From positions 4,680,550 to 4,744,549 of the forward strand of contig NC_061073.1 in assembly GCF_021917145.1 (NCBI RefSeq): a DNA stretch of 64,000 nucleotides, read 5' to 3'. The position numbers and the translations under genes are program-made. Below the pieces are notes generated by a model. It saw only the letters and a program-made list of their open reading frames with translations, had not been told where the DNA came from and searched no databases. Shown in pieces: positions 1 to 11,402 of the stretch; the first letter of the stretch is position 1, and every line of letters starts with the position of its first letter. Origin of the DNA: Hypomesus transpacificus (Eukaryota > Chordata > Actinopteri > Osmeriformes > Osmeridae).

Positions 1-271
1 AGTTCTCATCGAACCAATCCGAGACTCCAGGGTCTCCTACACAGTGGTCGCAGGCGCAAGTCTTCTGTGGAGCGCCCTCCACAGGCCCGGGGTGGTGCTG
101 CACCCCTGCATAGCTGGGAACCAGCTTCACCCTCCGAGACTCCTCCCAGCCGGAGGGGTCGAGGTACGGCAGGCTGCCGCCCCCGCGCAGCGAGACGGAG
201 AAGAAGAGCGAGGTGAGGAAGACGAGGGCCAGCGAGCCCAGCAGGACCCACACCCTCAGGGAGCACCTCAC
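1..271 (-). CDS. st3gal2: ST3GAL2-like beta-galactoside alpha-2,3-sialyltransferase, N-terminal exon (partial)
   Basis: Read on the minus strand this exon encodes a short basic N-terminus, a hydrophobic signal-anchor (about residues 5-27, core VWVLLGSLALVFLTSLFF), and a stem with LPYLD and RRVKLVPSYAGVQ. It then has the cysteine-rich start of the catalytic region (CACDHCVGDPG, DWFDEN). This matches the N-terminus of ST3GAL2 more closely than ST3GAL1. The family consists of type II Golgi enzymes that add sialic acid in alpha-2,3 linkage to galactose on O-glycans and gangliosides. The exon runs off the window start, so the sialyl motifs are not visible. At the position of the expected initiator Met the codon is GTG (269-271), and reading upstream to about 520 I found no in-frame ATG. 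The true start is therefore unresolved. Identity is confident; N-terminus is not. Confidence 0.85.
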   Translation of the reverse strand, partial: MRCSLRVWVLLGSLALVFLTSLFFSVSLRGGGSLPYLDPSGWEESRRVKLVPSYAGVQHHPGPVEGAPQKTCACDHCVGDPGVSDWFDEN

Positions 272-2815
272 CCCGCCACCACTACTCGGGGGGGGGCTAG
301 GTCCACTGGTGCCAATACGAGCCCCCCGCTCCACACCCAATCCTTGCCCGGGTCCGCCAGTCAGCCAGGGTCGCAGCTGTGCGGCCCTGTTTAAACCCTG
401 CGTCCCTCTCCAGCTCCAGCCCCCCCAGCCCCCCCAGCTCCCCCAGCCCCAGCGCCCGTCCCGGGGCAGGGAGGGTGGGATGCGGCCTCCCCACGGCCAT
501 ACCCCGCTGCCTGCCACCGTCCCCACCCTCCCGCTGGCCTCGGGCCCGCTCAGGGTGCTGCCCTTCCCTAACGGGTACAGCTCCGGTCCTCTTAACCTGG
601 TCGTCTCAGCCTGGTCCTCTCAGCCTGCTCCTCTCAGCCTGGTCCTCTCAGCCTGGCACAGAGTTAGACCTCGCTTCACCGTCTGTCAGTCTTCTTGTCG
701 ATTCTGCCCTGTGGATCTCTCACTTGGGCCACAGCTGAAGCTCACTCCTCGTCACTGTCCTCTTCTCTCTCTCCCCCCCCCCTGTCTCTATTTACCGGTT
801 CTCACACCTCCCTCCAGATTCTATTCTGGCTCAATTCCGAGAGATGCAGTTGAGCTACGACTTAGTCGACTCTCTCTCTGTCACCGTGAATCAGCCTGCA
901 TGTCAGTAGCCCCGTTGTCTTGTGTTCAGCCTGGTAGCTAGTCCATACTGCTCTCCCAGCCATGTGGCTGGCGCGATATCCAGGTGTTTCCTTTTCTCTC
1001 TCTCTCTGTCTCTGTCTATGTCTCTCTCTCTCTCTCTGTCACTCTCTCCAGTGTCTCTCTATCTGAGACTGGCAGCAGTGATAGTGACAGACACCAGCAG
1101 GCTAGCCAGGATAGAGAGTTAACGTGGGATGAGACAAAGGGCAGCCTTGCATGAACACCGCTCAATTCAGTATTCAGTCATCCTATTAAAATAACACTCT
1201 CTCTCTCCTCGCGTTTTTTTTCCCCCCCCTCTCCTGTCTGTTCTGTTTGCCTTCTCTTTCTTCTCGCCTGTGCGTTGTATTTTCCCTATTCTTCTCTTCT
1301 TGGCTGTTGCTTTTTTCGTCTCCTCGGTCGCTCCCCTCTGTGACTAGATCCAGACAAGTAGAGCCGTCCAGACACAGCTGAGTCCACCCATGGGAGGAAG
1401 TGTCTGTCCCTAAACTGGCACACTGAGCACCTACCAACCCCACAAATGCCAATCCTACTGGCTGTGTCAGACCACCCGACTGACAGGATGACCAATAGAA
1501 TTGGAAGAGGTCACTGCACGGTGGACCCTCAGAAAAGCTGTTAGCCTATCAGAGTGGTGGTGATCGTATCGGTCCAACCGCCACGGTGAAACAATGAACG
1601 GCGCCGCCAAGAATAGAAACAAATGTAATCAAGGCATCGAGATTGTGATAACACTGCACAGGGATTGGATGAGAGTGTGATAATCTAGCAAGGCTATTGG
1701 CTGGTTGGTCTACGACGAATGTATGATAACTGGTTAAGGGCTTAGCGAGCAACAGTCTCCAATCTCCAAGACAGGGTTGAAAGAAGTGGAAAAGACAAAC
1801 CAATTCCACAACAATCTCATCTTCGTCCAGCTGGCCAGTTCAGGGAAGAGGGTAACAGCTGTCCTGCAGCAACGTGTGTGTGTGTGTGTGTTGAGGGAGC
1901 CCCGCCCACCAGTAGCAGCTGGGATAGAATTCTGGTGACTGTATGTGAGTGTGTGTTTGGGTGAGGAAATGTAGATTTGGTTTGGGCTGATGTGGCCTGG
2001 TAATTTGCTCTGTGTAATCTCCTAATCTGTAATCTGTGTGCTGCCGGCGCTTGCCTGCTCCCAAGACACCCAGGTGACCTCCTTGTACCCTCTTCCTGGC
2101 CAGCCCTCCACAATCAGCCCTCCAGTTAGCCAGGCCACGACTGATCTCATCCACGGTCTGGAGACAGAGGGAGTGTGTGTGTGTGTCGGGCCCAAGCTCG
2201 CTGCTCCTTAGGTGGCTGTAGACTCCTGGATAGATGGGAGGGAGAAAGAGAAAGATTACACTCTGATTGGCTACAGTGGCAGGTGGGACAAATACAGCTC
2301 TTTATCTGTTAATACTGAAACCATATGAGTTTAGTCCTTCCATCCATTACACACAGCATCACCGTTCACCACAAAACTAATTTTCTCTTGACAAAGAAAC
2401 GACCAGAGGTTTCCATGGCTACCTACAGTACTGAACTGTGCTGCCTGCACTTGTGTGTATGTGTGTATCCGTATGGTGTGTGTGTGTTTGTGCGCACATT
2501 TTCATGTATAATTTGATGGGGAATTACACAAAAAAGAGACACATTTCCACACACATTCTACAACGGATAACAGACAGATAAAACATGTGAGAGCAACATG
2601 GAGTAGATAATACTATTAATCCACCACACACGTCAACATCTCTAAGAACAAGAAATTGGTTTTACAAACCAAAAAAGGCTCCCAAATCAAGTCGAAGCAG
2701 ACACCAAAACAGAACGGCAAACACACAAACAAACAAATACAAAAGCCCAGTTCTGCTGGCAACCAGGGAGGAGGAGCAGCCGTCTGCGATCCACAGCACA
2801 GTAAGGAAGCAAGAA
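272..2815. other. Intergenic/5' flank of st3gal2, GC-rich then microsatellite-rich
   Basis: About 300-560 is GC-rich with C-runs and is probably 5' untranslated or promoter sequence of the st3gal2 gene. Simple repeats follow: CTCT/TCTG tracts at about 990-1050, a TC/C-rich tract at 1198-1235, and a GT run at 1875-1891. No open frame shows recognisable protein similarity or a convincing splice chain. Confidence 0.5.
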
Positions 2816-3848
2816 GACTATATTTATATAGCATTTTTCATACAAGAATTGCAGCTCAAAGTGCTTTAGCACAGGTGGCTGCATCCTCCAGGTGCTGCAG
2901 GCTAGAGCCAATAGGGTGAAGGCTTCCATAACTGTATACTGCAAATAAAGAGCTGCTATGAATGCTTTCAAGGCCAATGGTTGAGACAGTGTTGCAAAAG
3001 CCAACATGGCAACCAATATAGGTTCTATACAAATCTTAGCAGCAGTTACAAGGCTAAACAAACATGTCTATGTAAGCCTATTGTACTTAGCTTTTTAGAT
3101 AACCCCTAGAATAACCAAGACAAAATAGACCCTTGTCACAAGCATTTTAGATACATAGGGTACGTCCCTATACCCATACTATTTGGTATGACAGGACAAA
3201 ATATTTTATGTCCCAATGCATAGTATGTCCAATGCAATAAGCCAAAATACCAGGACGTTCAACTCTTTCCGGTTGCATGCTTTCCTGGTTATTCTGGCCC
3301 ACAATCCTCAGCACAGCAGATGAAACGTCACCTGAACTACATACATTACAAAGTAACAACAGCAGAGTGCTCCTGGTTGCCTTCCGACAGTATTCAGGTT
3401 TCTGGTAAGTTCCATGGTGGGTTTTTTAAATCCAAGGTAAACAATGTATGTAGCACCGACCTTTTTTCAACAATATTTTAATTCAGTGCTACGAACCGTG
3501 ACAAATGTATGAGCTAAAGGGTCAAAGTTCAAGGCACAATGTTATGATGAAGTAGTATGCATACTGCATGCAACTGTACATGCTTTTTAACGGCAGCTGC
3601 AGTATTACAAAAAGTACAAAGAAAAAGCATGCTATGTGGTATGTAGGGTATGTCTATTACTGTCTCTTAGTATTGACAATCTCCACAGCCCTGTCTCCAT
3701 CCTATGATTAGGACAGGCCTCTGTGATCGCGTCTGTGGGCGTAGAAGCAAAGCTTCCATTATGCCTCTCTTTGTTCTCAATTAGAAAAATGAATTTGAGA
3801 TTACAGTTACTGAATCGGCGTAGATGTTCTGTACTCCAGCCCCTTAAA
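2816..3848. other. Non-coding stretch with a short dispersed-repeat fragment
   Basis: Around 2818-2875 a segment with TTTATATAGC followed by GCTCAAAGTGCTTTA resembles a fragment of a dispersed repeat common in fish genomes. Beyond that I see no gene, RNA or ordered repeat up to 3848. Confidence 0.35.
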
Positions 3849-3849
3849 G

Positions 3850-5560
3850 GTGCACACTCACAGACCGTCTGAACGCAGAGACGAGAGGAAAAGCGGAGAG
3901 GAGCCACAGGTAAGGGAATGAGAGAGGGGTGGTGGGTATTGGAAGGTTGGCCCTGAGGGCTGGGTGGCTAATGTGACTCACCCCTGCAGTACATAAGCGC
4001 AGCTGGTTCAGGCAGGGCAATCGGGCAGCGCGCATCATTCATGTATCGGGGACGTAAGGCGTTTTACTCCACCTTCTTTTCCTCCACCCACTACCACACC
4101 CATGTTAGCAGCACATATCCATTGGACCACGGCCGATAAGGCGTCTTTAAAAGACACGCAGATACGCACGCTCACCCCGGTTGTTGTATGATCCGTGCTG
4201 CTGCCACCCTCCACCGTCCCCTTCTCCCCCATGCTGTCTGTGTATCTATCTATGAGGGGGATTCTATCTCTATTGCTCCCTGCCTCATATGTCATGTATG
4301 TATGTGTTGCATCGAGGAGGCAGGGAGTGCTTCCCTTAGATCATCCACTCCGCCAAAGTAAATCTACATGTCCATGTCATGTAACAATAAATGTTCAAAT
4401 CTAATACGTGATTGTCTTGACTGAAATACAGTAATACATAACCCACATAAATAACCCTGGCAAACTGAGGATTATCTGATCAAATCACTGACGTCAATGT
4501 TGTTTTCTTTCAGCTTATATACTGATATACGACACAACACATACAAATTGAACAAACACTGTGGGAAGCGATTGATTTGGCTCTAGAGCACAAACACAAC
4601 ATTACGCCGCTCTTTTCTTCTTTCATCTTCTGTCATTTCCTCATATTCTCTCCTCCCCTCTTCTTTACTCACCTTCCTCTGATCAGTTGGACTTAGTGTG
4701 GGAGCAGACAGTGAAAGCTCAAACTAACCTGGCTATCGACCTGGGTAAGTGCTAGATTTCTACATGCAGCTGACCTATTGCAAAGCCATGAGTGACCTTA
4801 TCCAGACATTGCCTAAACTCAAAGGAACACATGGACTGCCAGATTAACTGAAATGCGCACACACAAACACACACACACAAACACACACACACTCACACAG
4901 AAGATCTCTTACCCTTCATACATCAAGATAGTTGACTTGATTTATACACTTAACTTAAATGAATACATTCATACATACAAAAGCACACATAGCAGGGGCA
5001 TACTGTCCAAACTGATGTGAAATATGAGGTGGTGGTGGACTAGAGGGGGCAGAGGTTTCCTTGTTACCCTGGTAACATCACATCACATCTGGCTGCCATG
5101 GCGATGTATCAAAAAGAGCAGAGTGGGAGAGAAATAATGAATCAGTCAGTGCAGGGTTTCAGGCAGACCTTCCCGATGTCCACACAGACACTTGCCACAC
5201 ACACGAACACCTCAAACACACACAAACACACAGAAGCCCAGACATTATTGGTAGCAGGTTTCCTCAAAATCTTTCTGACTAACAGCAGCCAGACATTAAC
5301 ACTACATTGGCCTCTTTCTCTCCTTGTGTCTCTCCTTTTCTCTACTTCTATATCTCCTCATACCTTTCTTCCTGCTCTTCCCTTCCTCACAGATAACAAA
5401 AGGATGACTAATGAATTCATCCAGGCTCTGTAGTGTTTCCTTACTGGTAAGACTTGGCGTAACTGTTGCCTGGTCTCTATATAGATCAAATTGACGCACA
5501 TACATAATCACACATCGTTTTTGTCACAGACTGAATGTGATGTCGCAGAAGGCTGAGAGG
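3850..5560 (+). other. Unassigned exon-like chain (possible spliced transcript)
   Basis: Several segments look like exons on the plus strand. One ends at 3909 before GTAAGG. One lies at 4687-4744 between a CTGATCAG acceptor and GTAAGT. One starts at 5393 after TTCCTCACAG and may end at 5452 before GTAAGA. One lies at 5531-5560 between TTTTTGTCACAG and GTGAGT. Joining 4687-4744 to 5393 gives an open frame (LDLVWEQTVKAQTN, then DNKRMTNEFIQAL) ending in TAG at 5431-5433, which could be a protein C-terminus I do not recognise. Alternatively these are 5' untranslated exons and the ATG at 5540 (MSQKAER) starts a protein. I found no convincing continuation, so this may be a non-coding RNA or chance splice motifs. 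Confidence 0.22.
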
Positions 5561-5859
5561 TGAGTTGTAAAATCAACTTAATCCCAGAAGGTCGAACCCC
5601 TGATGCATGTCCCACTCTCTCCCCTCACCGCTCCCCCAGGTTGGCGTCTCAGGTTACGGTTGTCCTACTCTTCCTCCTCCCCGTGTCTTCCTCTCCCCCT
5701 CAACCTTTGTTGACCCTCTCCTCTGCAGATCCGTGTTCTGATATCTCTGGATCGATTGTCGTGGTCACCTCCTGTCCTTCTGCTTCACGTCTCCTGATGA
5801 CTCCTCTTCCTGCTCTCTTTTTACAAGTCTTTCATACTCTCACTCGGCGTGTGTTTGGT

Positions 5860-6746
5860 CAGGCAGGTTCCAGACGAGGACGGCACACACACTCCGGTCC
5901 AGTGTTTGGAGGCAGGTTCCAGACGAGGACAGTACACACACTCAGGTCCAGTGTTTGGAAGCAGGTTCCAGACGAGGACAGTACACACACTCAGGTCCAG
6001 TGTTTGGAGGCAGGTTCCAGACGAGGACGGCACACACACTCCGGTCCAGTGTTTGGAGGCAGGTTCCAGACGAGGACAGCACACACACTCCGGTCCAGTG
6101 TTTGGAGGCAGGTTCCAGACGAGGACAGTACACACACTCCGGTCCAGTGTTTGGAGGCAGGTTCCAGACGAGGACAGCACACACACTCCGGTCCAGTGTT
6201 TGGAGGCAGGTTCCAGACGAGGACAGCACACACACTCCGGTCCAGTGTTTGGAGGCAGGTTCCAGACTTGGACAGCACACACACTCCGGTCCAGTGTTTG
6301 GAGGCAGGTTCCAGACGAGGACAGTACACACACTCCGGTCCAGTGTTTGGAGGCAGGTTCCAGACGAGGACAGCACACACACTCCGGTCTAGTGTTTGGA
6401 GGCAGGTTCCAGACGAGGACAGCACACACACTCAGGTCCAGTGTTTGGAGGCAGGTTCCAGACGAGGACAGCACACACACTCCGGTCCAGTTTTTGGAGG
6501 CAGGTTCCAGACGAGGACAGCACACACACTCAGGTCCAGTGTTTGGAGGCAGGTTCCAGACGAGGACAGCACACACACTCAGGTCCAGTGTTTGGAGGCA
6601 GGTTTCAGACAAGGACAACACACACACTCAGGTCCAGTGTTTGGAGGCAGGTTCCAGACGAGGACAGCACACACACTCAGGTCCAGTGTTTGGAGGCAGG
6701 TTTCAGACAAGGACAGCACACACACTCAGGTCCAGTGTTTGGTCAG
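5860..6746. repeat. 49-bp minisatellite, about 18 tandem copies
   Basis: A 49-bp unit (begins GGCAGGTTCCAGACGAGGAC, ends CCGGTCCAGTGTTTGGA) repeats from about 5862 to 6744. Units differ at a few sites: CAGCACACA or CAGTACACA, CTCCGG or CTCAGG, GACGAGG or GACTTGG. The array is bounded on both sides by GTGTTTGGTCAGGCA, so the flank itself looks like a partial unit. Because 49 is not a multiple of three and the unit lacks stops in nearly all frames, long open frames appear on both strands. These are by-products and not genes. Confidence 0.95.
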
Positions 6747-9468
6747 GCATGTGCTCATAACACATCCTTCCTTCCGTCCATCCCGATTTTCAGAGAAGCT
6801 CCAATTATTTGGATTCGGCAGTGAGCCAGCCACACCACCGTTCTGTGTGCTCTAGCCTATTTGAGGCAGTGAGGGAGGGGTGGTTCAACTCTGCGTGGTA
6901 ACCTATTTAGCAGCCCCAGTGGACGACCTGACAGGAGCATCCTGTAGGGGCCTATAGCTAGGCTAGCGTAGTCTGGCACATTGAGCTAACCCAGTTACAG
7001 CGGTCTCTGCTGCTGCTGCCACTCTCCAGTCCCCAAGCACCAGATTAACCTAGTTGGGCCTAAAATGGATGAATGTTTGGAGTAAGATTGGAAAAGACTT
7101 GTTCAAATATAAATCCACATTTCTGGACGCCAGAAAGTCTCAGAATGTCTGATTTACAGTGCAGCCTCAAAGTCTAGTTCTAAATCAGTCTATACAGTAA
7201 TGATCCACATGACATACATGTTTTGTTTAGTAAACTCAATACTGGCTCTGAGTCCGACAACCAGAAGACCCAGTTTTCCAATCACAGGTTTCCACAAGGC
7301 CCTTGAACCCCAAATTGTGTGTTGACAACACAAGTCTGTCTAAAGAAAATTACGTTTTACGTTGCTCATCTCACCCCCATGGCTCCCGTGAATCTTTGTT
7401 GAGGGTCCATATTACCTATATCATTCCTATAGTGTAATGGTTCAACACCAGTTGGTTGGTTAAGAATTGGTGATTGTAACAATGACAGCGTCATTATGAA
7501 AATAAAGGATGTTCTCAAGGTAGGCTATGCCTAAGTAGGCTCTAGGGTACTTTTCGTCTGTTTACACTTCAGTACACAAGCCTATTAGCTCTAGTAGTGT
7601 ATTAGCAAGAGCTTAAAACCAAAATAAGTGTTATGGTTGGGTATCCAACAATAAAAGTATATTTGAATGCAGACAGACCGGTAGGTTGGCCATGCCATCG
7701 CAGACCGCGTAACCCGAGGGCTCAAGGCACATTCGAGGAATTTAGCAAGCAGGATTTGTATTTTAAATCACTACACTGTGTAAGCTTGGCTACGGTACTG
7801 CTACATACATAGGCCCACTACCTTGGTGCCGGCACCTGGAGATAATCCTATTGTAATTTAACGTAGTTTACTTGCTATAATCGCTGTAATCGGGCTATTT
7901 GTGAGTTTCCCAGTAATCTTTGTTAAATTTGTCGGGCCGTTAATAGAGCTGAGAACGGCGGCATGAACTAATTGGAATGTTAAGGATCTTATATGACTTA
8001 ATTTGCTCTTGTAACTTGTATGCGTAGTGCGAACAAACAGAAAGAAATCGTTTTATAAATAGTTAATAATAGTAGCCTAGATAATGTGTACATAGCCTAC
8101 TATGTTAGCATTTTGGAATGCACACGTACAAATGTATTATATACTGCATGTCTGTCTCTGGATGTGTTGCCTGACAGGGGAACTTGTAGGCTGTAACGAA
8201 AAGCAGTTTGAAAGTAAGGTCTTTGGCATTTTTCTGCTAGAGCGGTCCATCCATCCTTCACGATACTGCTGCAGTATCTTAGCAACGCTGGCGGATCGAT
8301 ATGGGGTGGGAAGGGGTGTGCAGAGATTAAGGAACCAATATAGGTTACAATAAAGCTGGTACAATGCTTATATGAACAAGGCAGGACACCCGAACAAAAC
8401 CATGCAGATCCATGCTTAAATCCCCCATATCCAGAGTCTCCACAGAATTAGTTCTAGCAGCTGCTATAGGCTACTGCTTGAATTATTACATTTTACATAA
8501 AGCCAAATTGTAAAAATTCTTACCAAACAAAGATTCTGCGCTGTCCAGTTTACAAAACTCTTAATTGCACGAGCGACCCTGGTGCTGTCCTTCATTGACA
8601 AAAAGATGCTCAGGGTTCAATGGTCTCGCGCATCTGACGGCGTTTGCCAGCCACGGTTCGATCACGCTGTCTGAATCTAAATGCATTTTTTCACTCTTTC
8701 TGTAAACGATTCAGTGTGAGGAACAATACCACCGTGCATTCAGCAAAATGTGCTGTGATATGACGTTTTTAACCCATGCAACGAAGCAATAAGTGTATTG
8801 GAGCCGTAATTAATATACAAAAAATGTCTGATTAAGGATTTAGCTTCTCTTTAAGCATCCTCTGATTCTAAATTCGACAGGTCTGGCAGTCTTAGCGAGA
8901 TGAGGACAGCTACCGTGTTCCGCGCAGACCCCGATGGCAGACCCCGAAAACATAGACCCCCGCATTCCTCACTTGCTAAAAGGTCTTCGGGAATTGTAGT
9001 CATAAAGCTCACGCTGACGACGTTACTCGACCCGTACGCAAGTTCTTTATCGCCAACCACTGGAAGGAAAGTGAACAACATCACGATTGTCTTTTTGATA
9101 GGGTTGCCAGGTTTACGTTATTTTACCCCCTGATTTTTCTGGAATTAACTTTGGTTAAAACGTTTGTTGAAATTGTTCTGACTGTGGTTCACAGCAAGGA
9201 GAGTCAATCAGCAGGGACGCTCCTGAAAGCCTGCTTGAAGAACGAGGTGATTAATCAGTCTCAAACCAGACCCGAGACTGCTTAATGAACAGCCCAGTCC
9301 TATTAAGGGTGACATCCAAGGCACCCGATTTTAAATTTCACACCAGTGGTCTAATTGTGACTGTACCTCTTCAAAGTAAACACAAATAACTGCCTCTGTG
9401 GACTGCTGCTCTGACAGAAGGGTGTGACATTTTCTAAGAATGTGTAATGTGTTGACCTCTGGTTCGAC
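6747..9468. other. Gene-free stretch
   Basis: No long open frame, tRNA-like sequence or ordered repeat is evident. Scattered GC-rich pieces occur near 8620-8660 and 8900-9060. The latter could be a CpG-type promoter, but no transcript start can be supported. Open frames here are shorter than 90 codons, lack known motifs, and are probably chance. Confidence 0.5.
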
Positions 9469-9484
9469 TTTACATTTACATTTC

Positions 9485-10569
9485 ATGGTGTCAGGACAAC
9501 AACCTCTCTCTTAACATCAGCAAGACCAAGGAGATGATTGTGGACTTTAGGAGGCGGCAGGAGGAGGAGCATGCACCCCTATTCATCAATGGATCGGAAG
9601 TGGAGAAGGTCAGCTGCTTCAAGTTCCTCGGGGTGAACATCAGCAATGACCTCACCTGGTCTGTTCACACGGACAAGGTGGTCAAAACGGCCCGTAAGCG
9701 CCTCTTCTTCCTGAGGAGACTGAAGAAGTTTGGTATGGACTCAGTCATCCTTACTAACTTTTACAGATGCACTATAGAAAGCATTCTGACTGGTTGTATC
9801 ACAGTGTGGTATGGGAGCTGCACAGACCGGGACCGCAAGGCCCTACGAAGTGTGGTCCGTTCTGCTGAGTTCATCATCGGCAGGAAGCTCCCAGCCCTAC
9901 AGGACACCTACCACACACGTTGCCTTAGGAAAGCCAGCAGGATTCTAAGAGACTGTTCCCACCCATCCTTCAGTCTCTTTACCCCGTTGCCTTCTGGCAG
10001 GCGTTACCGCAGCATCCGGTCGCGCACACGCAGACTGGACAACAGTTTCTACCCAAGGGTCATCAGGCTTCTCAATGGACACTGATATGGACATTTTTAC
10101 TGCACACTAGTCACTTATACACTGTCACTTTCAGCTACTGGTTGCTCTTTCAGTAACATTGCACTACTGTACCTCGCCACCAGGCTCCTGTTTGGTCATT
10201 GACAAAGTCACTGATCTGTAAATTTGCACTACTGCACTGTACTCCATTTAGGTTAGATTAGTTTATAGGGTTGTAACAGGTTTTTTTTTTTTTTTTTTTT
10301 TTGTGTATTAGGGTTAGTATAGCGTACTATTTATTGTTATCTGTAATTTAGGAAGTTTTAGTGTTAGGGTTAGTATAGTCGTTTATTTATTGCTATCTGT
10401 ATATTTAGAAAGTTCACTTATCTAAGCTCAGCATAGATGTAAATTTGTTCTGTGTACTTATATGTTATGTTATGCCAAGTGCTTGCGTTGTCTTGTCTTA
10501 AGAATTTCAGTGCCCAGTCTAACCTTGTGTTGCTCTGTGCACCTGACAAATAAAAGACTTGAACTTGAA
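9485..10569 (+). mobile_element. 5'-truncated non-LTR retrotransposon (L2/CR1-like LINE), reverse transcriptase C-terminus and 3' tail
   Basis: The frame from about 9490 to 10085 encodes the C-terminal end of a LINE reverse transcriptase. It has NISKTKEMIVDFRR, FKFLGVNISNDLTW, then KTARKRLFFLRRLKKFG, FYRCTIESILTGC and the tail CLRKASRILRDCSHPS. This pattern is very common in fish L2-type elements. The catalytic core is missing, so the copy is dead on arrival. The stop is at 10083-10085. A 3' untranslated tail follows with a T-run (about 10279-10302) and AATAAAAGACTTGAACTTGAAC at its end. The element interrupts a SINE (pieces at 9469-9484 and 10570-10766). Clade assignment is from pattern memory and not alignment. 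Confidence 0.85.
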
Positions 10570-10766
10570 CATTTAGGCATTTAGCAGACGCTCTTATCCA
10601 GAGCGACTTACAGTAAGTACAGGGACATTCCCCCGAAGCAAGTAGGGTGAAGTGCCTTGCCCAAGGACACAACATCATGTGGCGCGGCGGGGAATCGATC
10701 CAGCAACCTTCTGATTACTAGCCCGACTCCCTCACCACCGCTCAGCCATCTGACTCCCTTTGTTGT
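10570..10766 (-). mobile_element. tRNA-derived SINE, minus orientation, split by the adjacent LINE
   Basis: On the minus strand the head (about 10766-10690) reads CAGATGGCTGAGCGG, then GGGAGTCGGGCTAGTAATC and GGATCGATTCC, which look like the A-box, anticodon arm and B-box of a tRNA-like promoter. The plus strand then shows the conserved CCTTGCCCAAGGACACAAC segment and the 3' motif TTTAGCAGACGCTCTTATCC. The rest of the tail (TTTACATTTACATTT) lies at 9469-9484 on the other side of the LINE. A second head copy occurs near 45966. Confidence 0.75.
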
Positions 10767-11402
10767 GACTTTCTTTGTTGATGTGTGTGACCTATTAAAG
10801 TGCCATGCATATAATGAGTTACCTTACAGGAAAGACTTATAAATAGGCCATATATTACATTGTCTTATTGTCTACAGGCTATGTTGACCCAAATCTGTTA
10901 CACTGAAAAGTGAATAATACAATTGTCAGCACCTGCAATCAAAACAACAGTCATTGTCCTTACGTCTGATGTCTGCTGTGTTTTGTTTGTATCAACACAT
11001 GCAGAAATTCCAGAAATTAATTTAGCAACTATGTCAAGGATACTTAATAAATAGCGTGCATCCTCAACACTTGTATTTGTCCAGGCTTGTAAACCTTTGC
11101 GGTTACCCCCCCCCCCCCCCCGCCCCCCCCCACCCAAATCAGAATGACCTGAAGCCCATCCTGACCAAGCACACAGCCAGCAGCACATGCAACATTCAGA
11201 TGAGTGTTTACAGGCTCTTTGATCCCTCACACCCCAGCACTGATTTAGAACACTCACAGAGGACTGCAGAATTCCAACCCAGGCTCTCACCAGTCAGTCT
11301 GCCTCTGGGGGAAGAAGCAAGCAAGGTGGACGAAACCAAGCCTGTGATACCTACAGCCAGTCAGGCAACCAAGCAGCCAGACAGCCAGGCAAAGCGGGGA
11401 GC
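10767..11402. other. Upstream region of slc15a5, with C-tract
   Basis: Holds a long C-rich homopolymer tract (about 11106-11131) and otherwise unremarkable sequence. It should contain the promoter and 5' untranslated region of slc15a5. No TATA box at a convincing distance was identified. Confidence 0.4.

Noticed and set aside
5860-6746. CRISPR-like array
   Set aside because: Units are contiguous with no spacers and the genome is vertebrate.
5560-6855. Long open frames on both strands through the minisatellite
   Set aside because: Unit length 49 shifts frame every copy and the unit lacks stops, so every frame is open. No signal, domain or splice context.
8900-9133. 77-codon frames on both strands near 9 kb
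   Set aside because: Reciprocal open frames in GC-richer DNA without motif or start context.
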